Assembly (NCBI GenBank): GCA_036172665.1
Contig: CM069873.1
Location: 49,074,001-49,138,000 of the forward strand
DNA length: 64,000 bases
Reading direction: 5' to 3'
Source: Prosopocoilus inquinatus
Taxonomy: Eukaryota > Arthropoda > Insecta > Coleoptera > Lucanidae
Shown: piece after piece, positions 56,995-64,000 of the stretch
Layout: each line of letters begins with the position of its first letter
Position numbering within the stretch: the stretch's first letter is position 1
Notes under the pieces: generated by a model
What the model saw: only the letters and a program-made list of their open reading frames with translations
The model's database searches: none
Told to the model about the DNA's origin: nothing
Translations under genes and position numbers: made by a program

Positions 56995-57240
56995 TGGGTA
57001 AGCTGACGCGCTCTGTTGGTCAGTAGCAGGTTTGTTTCTGTTAGTTTCTGGGAAACTCTCTCCTCCGATTGATTGGTTATCGATAAAATTTCCGGCAATA
57101 GAGAGATCGAAGAAAAGGGACACGTGTTCCGGCATTCGCCTGAACCGAGCGATCGCTACTGCTGGTCTTTAATCGATACTTTCTAAGTTAAATTAAATCG
57201 TTTAAAATTAAGTATTTGAAATGGAAACCCTTAATTAAGG
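56995..57240 (+). other. Candidate 5' untranslated exon with splice donor
   Basis: A GC-richer segment (CGCTCTGTTGGTCAGTAG ... CGAGCGATCGCTACTGCTGG) ends at TTAATTAAG/GTAAGATTT, a good donor match. No ORF. It could be the first exon of a host gene to the right, or transposon leader sequence. Confidence 0.3.
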
Positions 57241-57249
57241 TAAGATTTC

Positions 57250-58770
57250 GTATAATTTCATCGCTATTTCCAATTTTCTCTTTTTGTTTGTTCTGGTTAA
57301 AACGTGTTCCAATTTTCACCTCTCTTCGCAGGGTTTTTCCGTAGACGGTTTTTCTTTATACTTCTTATTTCCGCACACTTACTCAACATAAGCCCTACTT
57401 ATTGAGTAGCCGCCCACAAAAAAAGATGGAAAGAGAAATGATGCCGTGACAAACACGATTTTGGTCTCGTTGACCAGGCTTGTCGACCTGGTGCATTTTA
57501 TCATCGACGGAAGCAGGCTCCCATTTGGATGCCGATGCTTCTATACCCAGCGTTCGCGGCGGTCCGATAGCTGCGGTGACATCCGGAGGAGGCAAACAAG
57601 TTTTTTCTCCTTTTTGCTGATTTATTTTATTTATTTGTATCGCTTGTTTCAATTCTCATTTTATTACGAGTTTAATAATCTTTGCAACTGCGTCTTTATA
57701 TTAAAAACAAAAAAAACGAAACAATAATTAATCACTCGTTATTTGATTTACATTTATTTATCTGTTTAACAAAATTAATTAATTTTACAAAAATTAATTT
57801 CAATTTAATATTTTATAATAATTAAATTAAATACACTTTTGTACTGTAAAGCAGAACGAAGCTTCACGATGGTAAACATTTTTTATATTTCACGTCAATT
57901 TTTTTGAACGAGAGAGTTTTCAGTGCCTTTTAAAACTGTTAAAATTTCTCAATATATCACTTATGTATAAATATAATATAAATTTAAAGATTTGGTGGCG
58001 CTCAAAGTATTTAAATTAAATTTTGTGTGAAACCCATTACCCTGTGCTCCCGAAAAACGAGGCCCGGTGGCGACACATTCATATATCCTTTGATATTAAA
58101 AAATAAATGTCGTGACAAGATATTGTACGTAGGGCAAGTCAAGTATCGTGTTTATTTTGTTAATTTTAAAAGCAGATAAATTTTGTAACTAGGTAAATTT
58201 TTAACAGTTTAAAATATTCTGTGCGTGTTGCATTAATTGATGATTAGTTTTGTGCTAATCCGTACTTTAATAGTTAAATTAAAAAAATTCAATCTAAAGA
58301 CCATCAGAAAACGGGAAATTCTTACATCATATTAATTTGTAAATTGCCAATAGTCAACTTACAATGTCGATTATTAAAGTTTATTGTATTTGTACAGCAA
58401 AAATAATGTTGTTTCTTTATTAAAACTTCGAATAAATGACGAAATAAACGTCTGCACTAGGCGAGAACTTTTATGTCTTTATGGTTTAATAATTAATAAA
58501 ATAGTTCGACTGAGAGCTAGTGGAGTTATTCAATCACTTATTTTGAACCCATAGATTATTGTGTGTACAGGCAATCTAATTTATTTAAATTTTTCATCGT
58601 ATCATACTCCAATTCTCGCTTTGAGGTTTTACAATAGGAATAGTTTCTGCTTCGCAGCTCGGTTATGAACAGAAGCATTTGAATACGTATTTTTCATTAT
58701 CAGCGCTATTCGAATTCTCCGGTGTCATCTATAATTACAGCTTCGATATGAACGTACCCCAAGTAAAAGT
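57250..58770. other. Unassigned stretch
   Basis: A GC-richer patch at 57430-57600 and ACGAGGCCCGGTGGCGACAC at 58062 stand out but match nothing I recognise. The rest is AT-rich. Confidence 0.4.
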
Positions 58771-58778
58771 TAGTTTAC

Positions 58779-58938
58779 ATTATCCGATTTTGATTTCGAT
58801 TTTCAGTTTCGAGTAGCTCAAACGTGATATTTTTGCCTTTAAACTTTTCGATTTTCCGTTCGAGAAACGAGTTTCATTCGAAACAAACTCGAATATGAAA
58901 TCGAACAGAAAAATCAAATACAAAAATCGAATAATGTA
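58779..58938. mobile_element. Small palindromic MITE-like element
   Basis: TTACATTATCCGATTTT at the left and TTACATTATTCGATTTTTG in complement at the right, with the interior (GATTTCGATTTTC, TTTCGAGTAGCTC) weakly self-complementary. About 160 bp. Target site unclear. Confidence 0.5.
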
Positions 58939-59044
58939 AAATAGCCTTAAGTGATAAACAAACTCGAGCAAGTAACTTTACCACTGGCATTGAATTTGTG
59001 TTAATGTTTCTGAACAAAATTCTGGATTTACTTTAAATGCTCTT

Positions 59045-59300
59045 AAAATAGTAAAGGAGACTGTGGTTTGAGAGATAATTGAAATTAACCTCCGCCCACA
59101 ATAATTTTTATATCCGTGGATACGTATTTCGGCAGCTAAGCTGCCATCTTCAGTACGCTATCAACTTAAAAGCACTAAAAAGACCTAAAAATAACCTAAT
59201 CATCCTGATAAAATTATAAAAATGTTAAAACTAACAATAATCTAATCATCCTAAGAAATATATATGTCTAAATGTAAGTAAATATAAATTAATATACCGG
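59045..59300 (-). repeat. H1 repeat, copy e
   Basis: Longest uninterrupted minus-oriented copy. It carries GTGGTTTGAGAGATAATTG where copy c has piggyBac between two TTAA, a near-empty site (TTGA for TTAA). Confidence 0.85.
59115..59157 (-). ncRNA. Hammerhead-like motif, H1 copy e
   Basis: 43 nt; stem II is perfect here (GGCAGC/GCUGCC, loop UUA), with CUGAAGA, extra U, GAAA, AUACGUAU and C at the cleavage position. Stem I has a mismatch at its first pair (CGUA/CACG). Confidence 0.5.
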
Positions 59301-59301
59301 G

Positions 59302-59490
59302 TGTCCCCCGCCATGTGCTTACCCTTCTAGAATCTTTATTTATTATCGATTTACCTGAATTTTGGAGACAATAAATTAAACAGAATATGGAATTTTTCGA
59401 CATACTGCCAGGCACCAAAGGACTTCCGGTTTCGCCGGAAGTGATGTCAATTTTCTTATTTTAAATGGAACATCCTATATATCTTTACAT
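59302..59490. repeat. Mariner-type repeat fragment
   Basis: CCGGGTGTCCCCCGCC start, then ACTTCCGGTTTCGCCGGAAG and TTTTCTTATTTTAAATGGAA, the same succession of words as in the long inverted repeats at 29760 and 47868. Confidence 0.5.
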
Positions 59491-60060
59491 ATTTAACATC
59501 TACAGATCATTATTTTGATTATTTTGGTTTCCATGACAACGAAAAAAAAATTTTTTATTTTTCAATCTAGAAAGCTATGACTCGAATTTTTTTTGATCTA
59601 ATGCGATCAAGTGTTTTGAAAAACACGCTAGACAACACATAGGATTAAGAACGAATCTGTGTCTTGAAAGCAGTGGAGGATATTTCGAGGATTTACTTTA
59701 ATTTATTTATTTCACTTTATTTATTTCACAGAGTCATGTTCTTCGTCTATAATTTTTATTCAACTTATTTATTCTGTTCTTGTAATTTAATATGTTTATA
59801 CTGATGTTTATTTGGTTTGTGTTAACCACCTCATATCATTTATTCAATATTTATTAACTTTTCCTCTTCCGACAACTGAATGTTGTTGCTAATACTTAAC
59901 AAATAAAAAAAGAGGTTAGGAATAAATTTACTTATTAAGAAAAACATGAGGAAACGATATCAGTTTTTTTGTCATATTTCGACTTTACTTGAAAAAAAGT
60001 GTGATACATCATTGTAATCAGGAGAAAAAATACTATCGAATAGAACAATAAAAAGACATG
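59491..60060. other. Unassigned AT-rich stretch
   Basis: Nothing recognised. Confidence 0.4.
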
Positions 60061-60077
60061 TTGTACTTAAAAAATCG

Positions 60078-60115
60078 AAACTGATGATGGTCGTGAGAAG
60101 ACGAAACGTTTGACT
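60078..60115 (+). ncRNA. Possible degenerate hammerhead-like motif
   Basis: CUGAUGA at 60081, a 3-bp stem GUC/GAC after a two-base bulge, then GAAAC. Stem I is only three AU pairs. Its position, 300 bp from the PLE-B pseudo-LTRs, is the main reason to list it. Confidence 0.3.
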
Positions 60116-60493
60116 TCAATTCTATTACTCTTATTCGAAGCAGAATCAAAAAGTGCCTGTAGAAAGTTAAATCAGAATTTCAAAATTATGTATAATAAAA
60201 GAGATACAGAGAGAAAAAGAAAATCGATTTTTTTCACATTTTTATTATAACTCAAGAAGAAATGAGAAAAAAAATCATTCTCTCAATGGATACGAATTAG
60301 GCATTGATTCATGCAACTTTTCTTCCATTTAACCGAATTTGTATCTCTTACGGTTTAGGAGATCTCTTCAGTGCACACTCAATTTGAAACAGCCGGTATA
60401 TATATATAAAATCCAGGTAAAAGGTTACCGCCAGTATACTACAAAGTAAAGAGGGAGTACGTACGTAACGGCACTAACTGGCAAGGAAAAGTA

Positions 60494-60539
60494 ACTGTCG
60501 ACGTACGTTTCGATCTTATTAGATCTCATCAGGACAGTA
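60494..60539 (-). ncRNA. Type I hammerhead ribozyme, PLE-B pseudo-LTR unit 1
   Basis: Minus strand: stem I ACUGUC/GACAGU (six perfect pairs), core CUGAUGA, stem II GAUC/GAUC with loop UAAUAA, GAAA, stem III CG/CG (CGUACG palindrome), cleavage triplet GUC. Every canonical base is present. Confidence 0.9.
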
Positions 60540-60805
60540 TAACCAAGGTATAAGGTGTAAACAACTTGGAGATGAAACATAACAAATGGAGCACAGACCA
60601 GGAGACCAGGAGAATGCACATTTGTCACGACCACCAGAAGACCTTCATTTCGATAGGCTACATCTAGCAGTAAGCAACGGAGGCAACAAGGTCATCCTGC
60701 GTCATTTCTAAGGCCAGAAGGAATAACAATCCAGGTAAAACGTTAACGCCGGTACACTACAAAGTAAAGAGGGAGGTTAACGGCACTAACTACCAAGGAA
60801 AAGTA

Positions 60806-60850
60806 ACTGTCGACGTACGTTTCGATCTTATTAGATTTCATCAGGACAGT
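60806..60850 (-). ncRNA. Type I hammerhead ribozyme, PLE-B pseudo-LTR unit 2, weakened
   Basis: As unit 1, but the first stem II base is A (CUGAUGA-AAUC), breaking the important G-C pair next to the core. Confidence 0.85.
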
Positions 60851-61076
60851 ATAACCAAGGTGTAAGGTGTGAACAACTTGGAGACGAAATATAACAAATG
60901 GAGCACAGACCAGGAGAATGCACATTTGTCACGACCACCAGAAGACCTTCATTTCGATAGGCTACATCTAGCAGTAAGCAACGGAGGCAACAAGGTCATC
61001 CTGCGTCATTTCTAAGGCCAGAAGGAATAACAATCCAGGTAAAAGGTTAACGCCAGTACACTACAAAGTAAAGAGG

Positions 61077-61890
61077 TAACAATTATCAAATAAAAATTCT
61101 AAAATATTAAGGAATTCGTTTTTAGGAATGTTCGTATGAGCTTCGACCTTAGGCCAATTTTTTGCAATAATTTCGATTGCTAAGTTGGTAGGAATGTTCG
61201 TGAATAAAGAGACTACATCTAATGATATAAGTCTGTATCCTTGAGGTAGCTTCATATTTATCATCTTTGTAGCAAAAGTAAATGAATCCTTAATATTATA
61301 TGTGTCTTCAACAGGGAAGCTAACTGAAAGTATTTTATTAATGAAATTTGCGAGACGATAAATAGGAGAATTGATACAAGAAACAATGGGTCTAAGGGGT
61401 GTATTCTGTTTATGTATTTTAGGGAGACCATAATAGCAGGAAATATTGGAACTGTTGTTGACAAGTTGATGCATGGTGTTTTTATCAATATAATTTTTGT
61501 TGCAAAGACGTTTTATAAATTGATTTGTTTTTAACTATAACATAAATAGCGGATCTTTATTAATTTCCAAATAAGTATTGCTCTCTTGTAGTAATTCTAA
61601 AAATTTGTTAATGTAATCAGATTTCTTCATTAGAACGGAGACGGAACCTTTGTCTGCTGTAGTCAGTATAATGTCCTTGTGATTGTTAAGAATTTTTTTT
61701 TGAATTGTTAAAAGGTTGTGAAAAAAGAGAATTATGTTGACGAGCAGTTTTTGAGTTATTGAGGAAGTTGGTGATGATATTGGTAATTCTTAATCTATCA
61801 GAATCAGAAAGTTCTTATTCTAACGAATAAATAAGTATAAATTCCCTGTTATTTGATACCTAATAATCCTGAAAATAAATTATATACATA
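61077..61890 (-). pseudogene. PLE-B ORF fragment: N terminus and first half of reverse transcriptase
   Basis: Right to left: LSDSDRLRITNIITNFLNN (about 61810-61750), after a stop and frame change LTTADKGSVSVLMKKSDYIN with an intact DKG motif (about 61665-61615), then from 61474 the reverse transcriptase start YGLPKIHKQNTPLRPIVS and SLDVVSLFTNIP (about 61240). The sequence is cut after LEFLFDNCYLF and joins a pseudo-LTR directly; the catalytic YxDD half and the nuclease are missing. Upstream CAGGATTATTAGGTATC at about 61880 may be a leader splice acceptor. Confidence 0.88.
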
Positions 61891-61905
61891 TATTAAAATA
61901 AAATC

Positions 61906-62110
61906 TCATAAAACCTCAATTAAAACACCTGTATTATATAACATAACATAACTTGAATGTACGTTAATTATTAACATTTTTTTTTTGTAAAAATATTTAT
62001 TGACCAAGAACGAAGATTAACAAATATTAGTGTAACTACTGTTTTCAATACTTAAATCTGTAACAACAAATTACAAATTAGGCACACATTACTTGGAAGA
62101 AGGCAGAAAA
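61906..62110. other. Spacer
   Basis: AT-rich, no feature seen. Confidence 0.4.
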
Positions 62111-63688
62111 ATGAGCGCAATATCATCACTTTCTTCGACATCTTCTGATGAAGATGTAGAAGTTCCCAGGAGGCTGTACAGCAAGAAATTTTCCCCGTAT
62201 AAACTTGCTAGTGTACATGGTAAAATATTTAGATTGAATATTTTAGTGTAAATGCTCCGAAACTTTTTACGCTACAAGCAAGAGTTACGCGAAATAACCC
62301 TATATTCAATCTGTTACCGGTGTTGATGACTTAGTACTCTCGGTTTATAATTATTTACTCTTATCAGAGTGGAGTACCTTCGATAAATGTCGTACGGTAA
62401 TCGTGCACCTTTCGTGAACAGTCCGTTTATTCCAGATACATGTTTAAGACGAAGTGCATTGAACGATTAAGCAATTAAGTTTAAGTTACACATTGAGCGA
62501 CATAAGTTCTAATTTCCTTGATTATAATTATTGCAACACGGAAAGACGCGCCCCCAACCGATCACAGATCGACCGATCTGAAGATCTATAATCCATTTAG
62601 CAATAAGCCCTCGTCTGTTCTTTGGGTAGTAGGTTGTGTTTGCCGTTTGCTGCACTTGAAACTCACGTCGGTAATTAAGGTAAGTGAATAACTATTTCAT
62701 AATATATAATGAATGTTAGGTCCACTAAATCTTATGCTGATTTTTATAATTTCGTGAATTTTAAAAAATTGGAAAGAAACAATGCTACAACTATTGCGCA
62801 ATATTGTGCAGTATAACGTTTTAATGGATTGTAAAAATTGTGCATGAGTTAACGAAAGCTAAAAATACGATTATACAGCGCATGCTTAAGATACGAACGT
62901 TTTTTAGTTTTTTCGGAAGAATTAATTTTATGGAAAAATTTTGCTTGTTGAATGTACGTCTTCAATTATATTATTTTGTTATTAGATTGTTTAACTTACA
63001 ATAGCTCTGACTCTCTGTTAGAAGTAATTTGTTCGCCGAACTAGATGATAAAAATAAAGCAAATGCTTTTATTTCAATTATTATTTTTTTATCATGTAAT
63101 TTTTTATCATATAAAGCAAACAAAAATATGTATTTATTATAACTGCAAAAACTGCATACCTAATCAAGGAATGTAAAAAAAACGATTTAATGAAAATTCC
63201 TTTCCAAAATTGAAAAGAAATATGTACTGAATGCTTTAGAAATTGAAGAAAGCTTTGATCGTTCTTATTTTTATACATTAAAAAATATTTAAATATTTAT
63301 GGACTTTTTGGTTAAAATATTTTGTTAAACGAAATAAGTAATTTACAAACTTCTGTAGGTACAGGAAATTTGCATGTCATTCTACGTATATTAACTTTTT
63401 AATTATTTCAAGATTTCAAGTACTTTTCATTTTTTTTTCACTTTTACGGAGCTCTGGGACATCCTGTATTTTCGAAATACAACTTTATTTATCTTAGTTT
63501 ATAAAAAAATTTTCTGTATTTAAGGTAAACCGATTCAGTCCGCTTCCACTATATCAGTAATGGGTAATGACACTGACAACTGGTTAAGTGAAGATTCGAG
63601 TAATGCTGAGGGCAGTAATATTGCTGATAATGAAAATGTTTTGATGGAAACTCGCAATAATATTCGACTTGGAAGTCTCAACTGCTGA
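62111..63688 (+). CDS. Candidate two-exon gene, 90-residue serine-rich acidic protein
   Basis: Exon 1 62111-62219 starts at an ATG in good context (GCAGAAAAATGA) and encodes MSAISSLSSTSSDEDVEVPR and a basic KKFSPYKLASVH stretch, ending at CATG/GTAAAAT. Exon 2 63525-63688 follows TTTTCTGTATTTAAG and is exactly in frame, continuing KPIQSASTISVMGNDTDNWL to SLNC and a TGA. The protein is rich in Ser, Asp, Glu and Asn, with no domain I recognise. It may be a small host gene, the 5' end of a longer gene, or the N terminus of a transposon protein. Only the reading frame and splice signals support it. Confidence 0.4.
62560..62682 (+). other. Candidate alternative first exon with strong donor
   Basis: GC-richer sequence (GCGCCCCCAACCGATCACAG upstream) ending CGGTAATTAAG/GTAAGTGAAT, a near-consensus donor. 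It lies inside the intron of the candidate gene, so it could be an alternative untranslated first exon spliced to 63525, where ATG 63560 is available. Confidence 0.3.
62690..63520. other. Intron or intergenic AT-rich sequence
   Basis: No feature apart from GGAGCTCTGGGACATCCTGT at 63448, a mariner-type end also seen at 19982. Confidence 0.4.
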
Positions 63689-64000
63689 TGTAATTTTTTT
63701 CTTAGATCGGGAAAAGTTAACACATATCATGATTCCAAGATCTGTCATCTAATTAAAAATATTGACCAGTAGAGAAAAATTTAATGAAATTTTATTTTGT
63801 AATATTTATAAAAAAAAAAACTAGTAATTTTTTCCTCATCTAATTATTGCAGTCATTGGTACAGTTGATTACAAAAAATTAATTACTCAAAAGATTTAAG
63901 AGTGAAAAATCTTACAATTTTTAAAAATTAGTAAATGTCTTTTGAATTCTGAAGTCTAAGTTTTCAAGCAGGTTGTATTTGATAATAAAAATATATGTCA
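63689..64000. other. Window end, nothing recognised
   Basis: AT-rich. TTTTTTTCTTAG at about 63694 looks like a further splice acceptor, without a supporting ORF. Confidence 0.35.

Larger units (their letters stand above)
60411..61076 (-). repeat. Tandem pseudo-LTRs of PLE-B
   Basis: Three direct units: 60411-60728 (318 bp), 60729-61032 (304 bp) and the start of a third, 61033-61076, which joins PLE-B coding sequence. All begin ATCCAGGTAAAA; the first two end GGCCAGAAGGAATAACA. The first has extra GTACGTAC and GAGACCAG bases. Two carry hammerheads on the minus strand. Confidence 0.88.

Noticed and set aside
57446..57727. ORF of 93 codons in the GC-richer patch
   Set aside because: No start context, no recognisable domain, and the second half is low-complexity F/Y/L.
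60425..60925. Two similar minus-strand ORFs of 60-69 codons
   Set aside because: They repeat because the pseudo-LTR repeats; no start context or domain, and they cover the hammerhead.
60411..61076. CRISPR-like or satellite array
   Set aside because: Repeat units are 304-318 bp with hammerheads and join PLE coding sequence; no spacers. No CRISPR array is expected or seen in this eukaryotic DNA.

Overview
The window is AT-rich, intron-bearing eukaryotic DNA built almost entirely from layered transposable elements. The mix (BEL/Pao, Copia and Gypsy LTR elements, piggyBac, mariner-like elements whose transposase starts with a DUF4817-type helix-turn-helix, a ZMYM1-type hAT, Penelope-like elements (PLEs) and a Jockey/CR1-type LINE) suggests an insect, plausibly a beetle. 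That assignment is inference. No conserved host gene is recognised. One small two-exon candidate gene (62111-63688) and two untranslated-exon candidates lie in the last 7 kb.

Layout. 0.1-4.6 kb: a decayed Gypsy reverse transcriptase holding a small MITE, PLE fragments, a MITE with tRNA-like arms, and two copies of a repeat (here H1) carrying a hammerhead-like motif. 9.2-10.5 kb: a hAT-like non-autonomous element. 10.9-13.3 kb: a piggyBac with perfect 14-bp inverted repeats, inserted at TTAA inside an H1 copy. 14.5-15.2 kb: a mariner-like transposase relic. 16.0-17.8 kb: two insertions of a hammerhead-ribozyme repeat (retrozyme-like, here RZ). 18.9-20.0 kb: MITEs. 20.5-27.6 kb: a complete young BEL/Pao element. 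29.8-47.9 kb: a nest. About 580-bp inverted repeats enclose a GC-rich block, which was split by a hAT element (30833-45255, 8-bp target duplication). The hAT was in turn hit by a PLE (itself hit by an RZ) and by a Copia element (itself hit by a PIF/Harbinger element). 47.9-52.6 kb: a second mariner-like relic and a LINE with a short 3'-tailed insertion. 53.2-54.1 kb: a large palindrome. 60.4-61.9 kb: a second PLE with tandem hammerhead-bearing pseudo-LTRs.

The most interesting theme is a cluster of hammerhead or hammerhead-like self-cleaving RNA motifs of four sequence classes, next to PLEs. The RZ repeat has roughly 310-bp units with a complete type I hammerhead. Its insertions have 12-13-bp target duplications, close to the 14-bp duplication of the resident PLE. 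Every substantial RZ copy is an inverted (head-to-head) dimer with a different junction but the same two termini, which points to PLE-type machinery and twin priming. All folding and similarity statements come from reading by eye; no search or folding program was run.
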